From TMP-86 sp044226865 (GTDB taxonomy: Bacteria > Pseudomonadota > Gammaproteobacteria > Steroidobacterales > Steroidobacteraceae), in assembly GCA_044226865.1 (NCBI GenBank), contig JBGAGE010000003.1:186001-250000 (forward strand): DNA of 64,000 nt, read 5' to 3'. The notes under the pieces were generated by a model that ran no database searches, was not told where the DNA came from, and saw only the letters and a program-made list of their open reading frames with translations. The translations under genes and the position numbers were made by a program. Shown here piece after piece: positions 25,959 through 33,556 of this stretch; positions within the stretch are counted from its first letter, which is position 1, and every line of letters starts with the position of its first letter.

Positions 25959-28477
25959 GTCTGCCCCTGGATGCGAGCCGCCGAGCGGGAGTTGATGGCG
26001 CGAACCGTACCCTTGAGCTTGGAGCCAGGGATTGTCGGCGTGATGCGGACGCAGCGTGTCTCGCCGGGTGGCACGTTCAAGTATTGATCGTCGGGCACGA
26101 AGTTGTCTGCGTGGATGGCAACCGCATAGGCGAACCGGCGTGCACCGATGAGCAGCTCCGCGGTGCCATCCGGCAACGTCCGGGCACGGGCCTCGAGGCC
26201 GATGTCCACCGGCTCTATCATTCGCGCGGGGAACAACATGAGGTGATGTTCGGCCAGAAGCTGTCCAGCCTCATCCCGCAACGCCGCGCATAGCAGGTCG
26301 TGACCGGGCGGCCCGAAGCGGTACGCGTGATTCAGATCCAGGAGCGTGTCGAAGAATTCGCAGGCCGGCAGGGAAAGGCATGCTCCTCCTGCCAATTGCA
26401 CCGGCTTGGACGCGCGCGCCACCGGGATTTCGCCGTGACGGAACAGGGCAAGCTCCAGGCGTGCGTCCAACGTATGGGGCCAGTCGTTCCAGACGTGCAC
26501 GTCGACTCCGTTGCATCCTTCATCGCTCAGGGCAACCGCCACCGGCTGCAACGCGCGCCGCACCACGTAAAATGCAGCCTTGGGAATGCCATCCGAACCG
26601 ACGATGCCCCAACCGGCACCGGGCCACAGATCGCGAAGGAACCACATGAGAGCCCCGGCGCAACCCGAATCGGGTCGGCGCCAATACCTGAACGCCGACT
26701 GCATCACCTCGGCGCTGACCAGGCGGCTGAGCTCGAGATAACGTTCGTGATCGGCATAACGGAGTTCGAGCGGATTGACCGCAAAGATCTGCCCGAGATA
26801 ATGATCGCGCACATCATCGAAATCCCAACCCGCGCCTCGATCCCGTGGTACCCGTTCCTTCCACTCAGGCCGGTGCACGGTGAGCCCGGGACCACCCGGC
26901 ATGAGCCGCAGCGTGGCCGGCTCAGGAACGTTTGCAAACGCCAGGCACTCGGTCGCAAAGCGCACATGCGATGTTCGGACGTCGGTCATCGGGCGCAGAT
27001 AGGCACCTACGCCATAGTAGGACGTGGTGCCCTCATCGTTGCGGTGAGGGAAGGCGCCCCCGTGTGCGCTCGACGGCGTATACGGAATGGCGGGACAGAG
27101 GCGCCGCGAAAGCTCCGCCAATGATTCGTGGAACAGCGCCGGCCGCCAGCGTTCGCGGGGCGCCCCCGCCATCGCAGCCTGCTGTTCCACCTCGCTGTTG
27201 CCGCACAGCACGGCCAGCGCGGGATGTCCCGACAGGCGTTGCAATTGCTGTGCGGCCTCGCGCCGCACCGAGGCATCAAAAGCAACATCGTCCGCGGGAT
27301 AGTCCATGCTGGCGAACATGAAATCCTGCCATATCAGCACGCCCTGCCGGTCGCAGGCATCGAGGAACGAGTTGTCCTCGTATACGGCAGCGCCGCTGAT
27401 GCGCAGCATGTTCATGCCGGCGCGCCGGACCTGATCCATGGCGGCGCGCAATTCCGGTTCGCCGGACGCGAGCGAGACCACATCCAGCGGCATCCAACTT
27501 GCGCCGCGGCAGAACAAACGCTCGCCATTGATCATCAGCGCAAAGCCCCCCGCCTCGCGCTCCAGCTCGATCTGCTTGAAGCCCGTCGGTCCGAGGTCCG
27601 CCACCAGCGGCGGTCCGCCGTCGACGGCGACTTCCACGCGTACGTCGTACAGGGGCTGAGCCCCATGCGTGTGCGGCCACCAACGCTCGACCATGGGCAG
27701 CGACACGTGCGCCAGGCACTCCTGCGCGGACCCGCTGGCCTGCAGCGGCGCCCGAAACTCGCGGCCGCCGCCCGAAACGATGACCGCAGCGTCGCGAACA
27801 GCGCGGTCCTCGAGCGGCGTGAGCAGGCAGCGAACCTCGATCAGTCCCCCGTCCTTGTCGATACGGCTGCTCAAACCGGCATGTTCGAACGACACGCCCC
27901 GGCGATGTTCCAGGCGGATGGGGCGCCATGGCCCCACCGGCGGAACGGGTGGAGACCATCCCGGCGTCCGGCCCAACAGCGTCATCCGCAGCCAGCGCAA
28001 CTGTTGATGACCCACCATCGGCGTCCGCCATGCCGGCCGCGGGCGGCGCTTGGCGAGTTCCGTCTCGATGGAGCGGAATCGCAGCACCAGATCGTTGTCC
28101 GTGGCGAGAATCGCACCCACCGCCACTTCGGATGCGATGAACATATTGTCGCTGGTCAGAATCTTGAAGCCGTTGAGCCAGACCTCAGCCAGGCCCGCCA
28201 GCCCTTCGAAGCACAGGAAGGGAACTCCCGCCGTGTCGGCTTGAGTGAAAGAACAACGGAAATACCAGTCGAGCGCGTCAATGGCTTGCGGTGAGGGGGG
28301 AGCGCGCCCGGCGCGCTGTGCCTCGGCCACGGTGCATGGGCGGTCGAGAGGCTGCCAGCAAAGGGTTGCAGGCGGTTCCGAGCAGATGTCAGGACCGGGC
28401 GCCGCCGCCGCGATCATCCACCCTTGATCCAGGATTCGGCGGCCATGCCCTTCCACACAGCGTATGCGACCGCCCAT
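25955..28477 (-). CDS. Glycoside hydrolase family 2 (beta-mannosidase-like)
   Basis: An 840-residue protein with the family 2 layout: jelly-roll N-domain (about 50-190), Ig-like domain, TIM barrel (about 310-660) and C-terminal beta domains. The acid/base Glu429 lies in LCGNSEVEQQ, the nucleophile is likely Glu510 in RFATECLAFANV, and IWQDFMFASMDYP is a beta-mannosidase-type motif. No signal peptide is visible, so it may act in the cytoplasm on an intermediate or on imported oligosaccharide. The ATG at 28477 lies 8 bases after the carrier-protein stop. GH2 enzymes with such Glu pairs cleave beta-mannosides, glucosides or glucosaminides; which one is unknown. Confidence 0.88.
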   Translation of the reverse strand: MGGRIRCVEGHGRRILDQGWMIAAAAPGPDICSEPPATLCWQPLDRPCTVAEAQRAGRAPPSPQAIDALDWYFRCSFTQADTAGVPFLCFEGLAGLAEVWLNGFKILTSDNMFIASEVAVGAILATDNDLVLRFRSIETELAKRRPRPAWRTPMVGHQQLRWLRMTLLGRTPGWSPPVPPVGPWRPIRLEHRRGVSFEHAGLSSRIDKDGGLIEVRCLLTPLEDRAVRDAAVIVSGGGREFRAPLQASGSAQECLAHVSLPMVERWWPHTHGAQPLYDVRVEVAVDGGPPLVADLGPTGFKQIELEREAGGFALMINGERLFCRGASWMPLDVVSLASGEPELRAAMDQVRRAGMNMLRISGAAVYEDNSFLDACDRQGVLIWQDFMFASMDYPADDVAFDASVRREAAQQLQRLSGHPALAVLCGNSEVEQQAAMAGAPRERWRPALFHESLAELSRRLCPAIPYTPSSAHGGAFPHRNDEGTTSYYGVGAYLRPMTDVRTSHVRFATECLAFANVPEPATLRLMPGGPGLTVHRPEWKERVPRDRGAGWDFDDVRDHYLGQIFAVNPLELRYADHERYLELSRLVSAEVMQSAFRYWRRPDSGCAGALMWFLRDLWPGAGWGIVGSDGIPKAAFYVVRRALQPVAVALSDEGCNGVDVHVWNDWPHTLDARLELALFRHGEIPVARASKPVQLAGGACLSLPACEFFDTLLDLNHAYRFGPPGHDLLCAALRDEAGQLLAEHHLMLFPARMIEPVDIGLEARARTLPDGTAELLIGARRFAYAVAIHADNFVPDDQYLNVPPGETRCVRITPTIPGSKLKGTVRAINSRSAARIQGQT

Positions 28478-28485
28478 GGGTCACG

Positions 28486-28749
28486 TCAGGCCGCGATCAG
28501 ACCTTCTACCGCACTCTGCATCGATTCGATGCTCTCGAACATGCTGCGCGTCAGCATTTGATCGGGAAACTCAAGATTGAATTCCGATTCGAGTGCGAGC
28601 ATCACGTTCACGCTGGCGTGCGAGGTCATTCCCGCTTCGTAGAGATCGTCATCGATGCGCAACGCATACGCGTCGCGTTCCAGGGATGCATAACCCTTCA
28701 GGATGGCTCGGATCTTCTCTTCAATTGACAGTGCTTGATTGGCGTTCAT
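28486..28749 (-). CDS. Acyl/aminoacyl carrier protein
   Basis: An 87-residue acidic helical protein. DDDLYEAGMTSHASVNVMLA contains the phosphopantetheine-accepting Ser43 in a GMTSHASV context; this is typical of carrier proteins that partner with amino acid:carrier-protein ligases, where the usual DSL is replaced. FNLEFPDQMLTRSMFESIESM is the helix II to IV region. It heads the operon that runs through GH2, hydrolase and acyltransferase genes; the ligase lies about 7 kb downstream. A thioester-bound amino acid on this protein is the likely intermediate. Confidence 0.88.
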   Translation of the reverse strand: MNANQALSIEEKIRAILKGYASLERDAYALRIDDDLYEAGMTSHASVNVMLALESEFNLEFPDQMLTRSMFESIESMQSAVEGLIAA

Positions 28750-28877
28750 CGTTCCACGCGTTGCAGGTCGGCCGAGGCCGATAAGTTAAGTGTAGTCGAG
28801 CCCACCGCGGCAAAATGAGACCGGGATCCACTTTGGATCAAGAACTTCACATTGGCGTCTCAGGGCGGGCAACAGTC

Positions 28878-28907
28878 GCGGCAGGTGTCACTCATCCTGC
28901 CTGCCGC
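28878..28907 (-). terminator. Hairpin downstream of the lipoprotein gene
   Basis: GCGGCAGG at 28878-28885 pairs with CCTGCCGC at 28900-28907 (9 bp counting the adjacent C-G pair), loop 14 bases. It lies 17 bases beyond the stop of the minus-strand lipoprotein gene. There is no T-run, so termination may be Rho-assisted. Confidence 0.35.
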
Positions 28908-28923
28908 GGCGCGAGAGCAGCCG

Positions 28924-30690
28924 CTACTCCAGGCTGCAGCCATCGGTGAAGAAGGACACCGCGCCGAATTCTCCATCCAGGAAGTCCGAATTCGGATGGT
29001 TGACGTCGGCCGGCGCCAACGTCGCGGTGGCGGCCGTCGAACCGACCACTCCAGTGAAGGAGGTTCCGGTCAGCGTGCCGGTGACCGTCTGCAGGGTTCC
29101 ATCCGCGAACTCGTAGATGAAGCCGGTCACCGAACCTGAAACCCCCACGTCCATCACCATGATGCCCGTGGCTACTTCATTGGGATCGCGCGTCAACTCG
29201 ATGTTGCCGGTGAAATGCCGAGAAGTCGGATCAGCCGCCAGCACGTCGAAATTCGGGCCCAGGCGCGTGCCGGTGAAGGTACCGGACTGCGTCGGCGCGG
29301 CGGGCTTCATGCTGTTCTGCCACACGCCCTCCATGGTGTCCGGGCTCAGGAAATTGCCGTCGAGCGGAAACGGCGGAGCGTTATCGACGATGGTGATGGT
29401 GCGCGGCTGATCGATCTGCACCGCGTTGACATCGAGCGAGTCGAAGCCCGCGCCGGGCGGCGTGGCCAGTGTATTGCCGAACACCTCGATCGCGCCATCA
29501 GGCTTGACCGTGGCGCCGAAGCGGCCATGATCGTCGTTCGCGGTGTTGCCGGCGTACTCGCCGATGAAACCGCCGGAATACGCGCATTGGAACACCTTCT
29601 TGATGTGCGCCGTGCTGGCGATCGCCGTGGGCATCGTCGCCGGCGTGCCCGGATCGGCAGCATGCGCGGCGCTGATGATGGCGGAGGTGTTGGTGTTGAA
29701 CGTGGCTTCATCCACGTCGAAATTGACGGCGCCCCACCCGGCGGCCAACGTCAGCACAGCGGCGTCGATGAGGATGCCGTTGGTCGGATTGGCGTCATGG
29801 TCCAGCGCCTGCAGGAAACGGTCGATGTTCAGCACCGCCCGGTTCGTGCCGGTGCCACCAGGCACCAGGTCCACCGGAAACAGCAACGGGCCCGGGGTCG
29901 CCGTGCCGATGGTGGTATTGCCCACCATGAAAGTGATCTGCTGCCCGACCTGATACGTGAACTTGCCATCCGCGCCGATGGTGCCGCTCTGGCTGCCCGA
30001 TACGTAGCTCATGCCCTGAACGCGCGTGCGGAAGATGCCGGTCCCCACGGTGGGCGGCGCGTTGACGGTGACATTCAACCCGAACGTGGCGCTGCCGCCC
30101 GCGTTGGTCGCGGTAATCGTGTAAACGGCAATCACCTGCACAGTCTTCGGCGTGCCGGATACCGTGCCGCTCTTGCTGTCCAGGAACAGGCCGGCCGGCA
30201 GGGCCGGATTCACCGAATAGGAATCCACCGAGCCGGTGATCACCGGGGTGATGGGATCGATGGACTTGCCCTGCGTGGCAACGATACCCGCCGAGGTGAT
30301 GGCATTCTTCTTGGAGTCCTCATAGCCGAACCCGGACGGCGCGGCCGGGTCCACCTTCAGGTTGATCACGAAGGTGTCATTGCCCGAGGCATTGCTGGCG
30401 GTGATGGTGTAGTCACTTGCGGGGCTTACCGCCGTGGGGGTACCGCCGATGGAGCCATCGGTGCCCAGGGACAGGCCCGAGGGCAGCGCAGGAGCCACGC
30501 TCCAACTGCTCACGGTACCCGTGACGGTTGGGGTCACCCCGGTCAGCGCGGTACCAACGATGGCCCGCACCGGTGTCGTGTACGAAAGGCCCGAGGGCTT
30601 GGGCAAGGGCGTCGAGCCTCCCCCTCCGCCACCGCCGCCGCAGGCGGCCAAAACCAGGGTAAAAGCCAGAAACGCAGCAATACGACGCAT
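28924..30690 (-). CDS. Lipoprotein with two putative Ig (He_PIG-type) repeats
   Basis: A 588-residue lipoprotein. Residues 1-16 form a signal peptide ending LVLAAC, with Cys17 as lipidation site, followed by eight glycines. Two repeats of about 80 residues follow (about 32-112 and 113-200); each has TPxxTGxVxSxSVxPALPxGL and ends YTITATNA(G/S)G, the He_PIG signature. The rest (200-588) has beta-rich segments and an Asn/Gly/Asp-rich C-terminus (DFLDGEFGAVSFFTDG) without a recognised domain. The ATG at 30690 has AAGGA about 10 bases upstream. It is probably outer-membrane anchored. It is unrelated to the operons on either side by any visible functional link. Confidence 0.82.
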   Translation of the reverse strand: MRRIAAFLAFTLVLAACGGGGGGGGSTPLPKPSGLSYTTPVRAIVGTALTGVTPTVTGTVSSWSVAPALPSGLSLGTDGSIGGTPTAVSPASDYTITASNASGNDTFVINLKVDPAAPSGFGYEDSKKNAITSAGIVATQGKSIDPITPVITGSVDSYSVNPALPAGLFLDSKSGTVSGTPKTVQVIAVYTITATNAGGSATFGLNVTVNAPPTVGTGIFRTRVQGMSYVSGSQSGTIGADGKFTYQVGQQITFMVGNTTIGTATPGPLLFPVDLVPGGTGTNRAVLNIDRFLQALDHDANPTNGILIDAAVLTLAAGWGAVNFDVDEATFNTNTSAIISAAHAADPGTPATMPTAIASTAHIKKVFQCAYSGGFIGEYAGNTANDDHGRFGATVKPDGAIEVFGNTLATPPGAGFDSLDVNAVQIDQPRTITIVDNAPPFPLDGNFLSPDTMEGVWQNSMKPAAPTQSGTFTGTRLGPNFDVLAADPTSRHFTGNIELTRDPNEVATGIMVMDVGVSGSVTGFIYEFADGTLQTVTGTLTGTSFTGVVGSTAATATLAPADVNHPNSDFLDGEFGAVSFFTDGCSLE

Positions 30691-30819
30691 ACGCAATTGT
30701 TCCTTGGAAAGCGTAGGCCGCAGTCTCCGTGAAGGGCAACGACTCGTCCGTGATTCCCCGCTCACTACAAACGATCGCCACGCGGTCGCCGGTGGGCGGC
30801 GACGATAGCGCGAACCACG

Positions 30820-32016
30820 TTATGTATAAAACTCCGCAATGCTGGCGACCACATGGGCGAGCTGGTCGTTGGTGAGCTCAGGGTAGATGGGCAGGGCGAC
30901 GGTTTCAGCCGCCGCCCGCTCGGATTCGGGGAAATCGCCTGTCTTGTAGCCCAGGTACTCGAAGCACGTCTGCTGATGCAGGGAGACGGGGTAATAGATC
31001 TCCGTGCCGATGCCGCAGGCCCCCAGGTGCGCTCGCAGCCCATCGCGATTCGCCGCGCGGATCACGTACTGGTTGTAGATATGCCGGCAGCCGGGCACGG
31101 CATACGGGGTGATCAGCTTGCCCTCGAGCTTGGCCGAGGCAAATTCCGTGTCGTAGAACGCGGCGTTGGCCTGTCGTGAAGCCGTCCAGGCATCCAGGTG
31201 CTTCAACTTCACCCGCAGCACCGCAGCCTGCAGTTCGTCCAGGCGGAAATTGCCGCCGATGAACGAATGGTAGTACTTGGGCTTGCTGCCGTGGACACGC
31301 AGTACCATCAGGCGCTCCGCAAGCTCAGCGTCATTGGCCGTGCACAGGCCGCCATCGCCGAAGGCGCCAAGGTTCTTGCTGGGAAAGAACGAGAAGCAGC
31401 CGATGTCACCGAGGGAGCCTATGCGTGCGCCATTCAGGTATTCCGTGCCGATGGCCTGGGCGGCATCCTCGATCACCTTCAGGCCATGCTCGCGCGCGAT
31501 GCGCATCAGTGGCTGCATGTCCACCGATTGGCCGTACAGGTGCACGGGCATCAGCGCCCGTAACCGGCCGCCCGTAGCCTTGTTGATCAGGACCCCGCCT
31601 TCCTTGCGGCACTGGTTATCGATGAATTCCTGCACCTTCGCAACAGACAGGTTGAAGGTGCGCGCCTCGATGTCGCAGAACACCGGCCGCGCGCCCACGC
31701 GCGCGATGGTGCCGGCGGTGGCGAAGAACGTGTACGGAGAAGTGATGACTTCGTCACCGGCGCCGATCTCGAGCGCCATCAACGCCACCAGCAGCGCATC
31801 CGTGCCCGAGGAGACACCGATGCCGTGCGCCGCCTGGCAATAGTGCGCGATCTCGGCTTCGAGCCCGCGCACATGCTCGCCCAGGATGAACATCTGGCTG
31901 CTGCACACCTGATCGATGAGCGGCATGACCTCGGCGCGGATGGAGTTGAATTGGCCCTTCAGATCGAGCAGCGGGACCGAGATTTTCACGGGCTCTTTCA
32001 CCGCCTTATCGGACAT
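30820..32016 (-). CDS. DegT/DnrJ/EryC1/StrS family sugar aminotransferase
   Basis: A 398-residue PLP enzyme. The N-terminal SVPLLDLKGQFNSIR, GVSSGTDALLVALMAL, VIEDAAQAIGTEYLNG (PLP Asp), CFSFFPSKNLGAFGDGG (Schiff-base Lys) and GGNFRLDELQAAVL are hallmarks of UDP-4-keto-sugar aminotransferases. It would make an amino sugar, possibly acetylated later, for the glycan. The genes that would supply its keto-sugar are not next to it. The ATG has no strong Shine-Dalgarno. It lies just downstream of the two tRNA genes on the same strand. Confidence 0.92.
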   Translation of the reverse strand: MSDKAVKEPVKISVPLLDLKGQFNSIRAEVMPLIDQVCSSQMFILGEHVRGLEAEIAHYCQAAHGIGVSSGTDALLVALMALEIGAGDEVITSPYTFFATAGTIARVGARPVFCDIEARTFNLSVAKVQEFIDNQCRKEGGVLINKATGGRLRALMPVHLYGQSVDMQPLMRIAREHGLKVIEDAAQAIGTEYLNGARIGSLGDIGCFSFFPSKNLGAFGDGGLCTANDAELAERLMVLRVHGSKPKYYHSFIGGNFRLDELQAAVLRVKLKHLDAWTASRQANAAFYDTEFASAKLEGKLITPYAVPGCRHIYNQYVIRAANRDGLRAHLGACGIGTEIYYPVSLHQQTCFEYLGYKTGDFPESERAAAETVALPIYPELTNDQLAHVVASIAEFYT

Positions 32017-32058
32017 GGGCTTTTGTTGTGGTCAAAGGCTTCCGCGCTCGACTCGAAA

Positions 32059-32134
32059 TGGCGTCCCCACGGGGATTCGAACCCCGGTCGCATCCGTGAA
32101 AGGGATGTGTCCTAGGCCTCTAGACGATGGGGAC
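32059..32134 (-). tRNA. tRNA-Glu (UUC)
   Basis: The reverse strand gives a 76-nt cloverleaf: acceptor GTCCCCA/TGGGGAC, anticodon stem CATCC/GGATG with loop CTTTCAC (anticodon TTC), T-loop GGTTCGAATCC and an encoded 3' CCA. It follows tRNA-Ala by 38 bases in one transcription unit. Confidence 0.96.
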
Positions 32135-32172
32135 GCAGACCTAACAAACCAAAAAACTCGAACGGCCTAAAG

Positions 32173-32248
32173 TGGTGGAGCCAGACGGGATCGAACCGAC
32201 GACCTCTTCCATGCCATGGAAGCGCTCTCCCAGCTGAGCTATGGCCCC
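32173..32248 (-). tRNA. tRNA-Ala (GGC)
   Basis: The reverse strand folds as GGGGCCA acceptor with TGGCTCC (one G-U pair), D-arm AGCTCAGCTGGGAGAGC, anticodon stem CTTCC/GGAAG with loop ATGGCAT (anticodon GGC), T-arm GGTTCGATCCC and encoded CCA, 76 nt. Confidence 0.96.
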
Positions 32249-32263
32249 ACGAGAAGGCGCGAA

Positions 32264-32292
32264 AAGGTACCGCAAGAGCTGGATTTCGTCAA
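32264..32292 (-). promoter_or_regulatory. Sigma-70-type promoter for the tRNA pair
   Basis: Reading the minus strand: TTGACG at 32292-32287 (-35), a 17-base spacer, TACCTT at 32269-32264 (-10), then a GC-rich discriminator (CGCGCC) before the tRNA-Ala 5' end at 32248. Spacing is canonical, and GC-rich discriminators are associated with stringent control of stable RNA promoters. The -10 is 4/6 of consensus. Confidence 0.65.
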
Positions 32293-32459
32293 GAAAATGA
32301 ATGGGCTAGACAACCTGGCCGGGCCCAAAACGCGTGCGGAGCGGCAAATTTCCTGAAACTATCGACGAGTCCGATGCCGCCAACCCGAAATCTGTACCAA
32401 AATGCCGCAGTGGACTTCAGCCGATACCGGACAGCTCAAATGAATGGAAACGCCGCTTC

Positions 32460-33242
32460 ATGGATTTGATGACGGTTCTTGCAGGATTCGGCGTCGGTTT
32501 GATGGTCGGACTCACCGGCGTCGGCGGCGCGTCCCTCATGACACCCATCCTCGTGCTGCTGTTCGGAGTCGCACCCGCCAGCGCCGTGGGTTCGGATCTT
32601 TGGTTTGCCGGCATCACCAAGATCGCGGGCGGCGCCGTTCTCCAGAAAAAGGGCAGCGTCGATTGGCAGGTAGCCAGGCGCCTATGGTTGGGCAGCATGC
32701 CGGCTACGCTCGCGACCTTGTTGTGGATGAACCACGTGGGCATTTCCCAGCTCAAGCCCAAGCTCATCCTGACGACGCTCGGGATCGTCTTGTTCGCCAC
32801 CGCCCTGGCGATGCTCTTCAAGGCCAGAACACACGCCTTCGCTCAGTCCCTCCGCTCCACCAGTCCTGACAAGTTCAAGCGGGCGCAACCCGGTCTTACG
32901 GTGCTGAGCGGCGCCCTGCTCGGGTTCCTGGTCACGCTGACGTCGGTGGGTGCCGGAGCGCTGGGTACGGCCATGCTGCTTTACCTGTATCCGTTGAGAA
33001 TGAAGCCTGCTCGACTTGTGGGCACCGACGTCGTGCACGCGGTGCCATTGACATTGTTGGCGGGAACGGGACACATGATTTTGGGTGACGTCAATTTCAT
33101 GCTCGTCGCCAACCTCTTGATCGGCTCGATTCCCGGCATCGTGCTCGGGTCGATAGCCGGCGGCAAAATACCGGAAAGCGCATTGCGGATTTCGATCGCC
33201 GTGGTCTTGATGGCGGTGTCGGCAAAGCTCCTGTTGATCTAG
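32460..33242 (+). CDS. TauE/SafE family sulfite-exporter-like permease
   Basis: A 260-residue protein with about eight helices. The start (MTVLAGFGVGLMVGLTGVGGASLMTP) and the repeat GALLGFLVTLTSVGAGALGT in the second half match the two internal TauE repeats with the G-x-G-G-G motif. Such proteins export sulfite, sulfonates or other small anions, and many are poorly characterised. The ATG at 32460 is used; the frame extends upstream but with low coding character. It seems unrelated to glycan synthesis. Confidence 0.82.
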   Translation: MDLMTVLAGFGVGLMVGLTGVGGASLMTPILVLLFGVAPASAVGSDLWFAGITKIAGGAVLQKKGSVDWQVARRLWLGSMPATLATLLWMNHVGISQLKPKLILTTLGIVLFATALAMLFKARTHAFAQSLRSTSPDKFKRAQPGLTVLSGALLGFLVTLTSVGAGALGTAMLLYLYPLRMKPARLVGTDVVHAVPLTLLAGTGHMILGDVNFMLVANLLIGSIPGIVLGSIAGGKIPESALRISIAVVLMAVSAKLLLI

Positions 33243-33282
33243 ACTTGCGCATGCGGCGCACGGCCGCCATCAGAACGGGGGC

Positions 33283-33549
33283 GTGGGCGAAGGGATGTCG
33301 ATGTCCCCAGCCGGATATCGGCCGCACATCATCACGCAGCCACTGGCAGAGGTCTCACGGCGCGCGGGCGCCCGGGTCATCGATTCCATCGAGATACTCG
33401 GCGATGCAGAGCGCTGCCCGGTTCTCGATCAATCCGGCGTTCCCATCTATCGGGACGACGGGCACTTCAGCGTCGACTATTCGCGCGGGAACGCCAGATT
33501 CCTGGACGCTGCCCTTACCGGTAGCCCCGCGAATCCTGCCGCCAATTGA
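33283..33549 (+). pseudogene. SGNH-domain C-terminal remnant (possible fragment of an acyltransferase)
   Basis: An 88-codon open frame beginning with a GTG. The C-terminal half (LGDAERCPVLDQSGVPIYRD, then DGHFSVDYSRGNARFLDAAL) resembles the end of SGNH-type domains fused to acyltransferase-3 proteins, where 'C.v...g.plY.D..HLS..Ga' carries the catalytic His. The upstream acyltransferase and the SGNH GDS block are missing, and the frame enters the TauE gene. It is best read as a decayed fragment; a small expressed protein cannot be excluded. The 314 bases between 33243 and 33556 contain nothing else recognisable. Confidence 0.45.
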
Positions 33550-33556
33550 TCGCCGC

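Noticed and set aside
28750..28923. A small gene between carrier protein and lipoprotein genes
   Set aside because: No open frame with a plausible start and ribosome-binding site; the region holds the hairpin and probably the carrier-protein operon promoter.
29215..30732. 505-codon open frame on plus, opposite the lipoprotein gene
   Set aside because: Antisense shadow: Arg/Gly/His-rich with no fold pattern, while the opposite strand encodes a clear signal peptide, lipobox and repeats.
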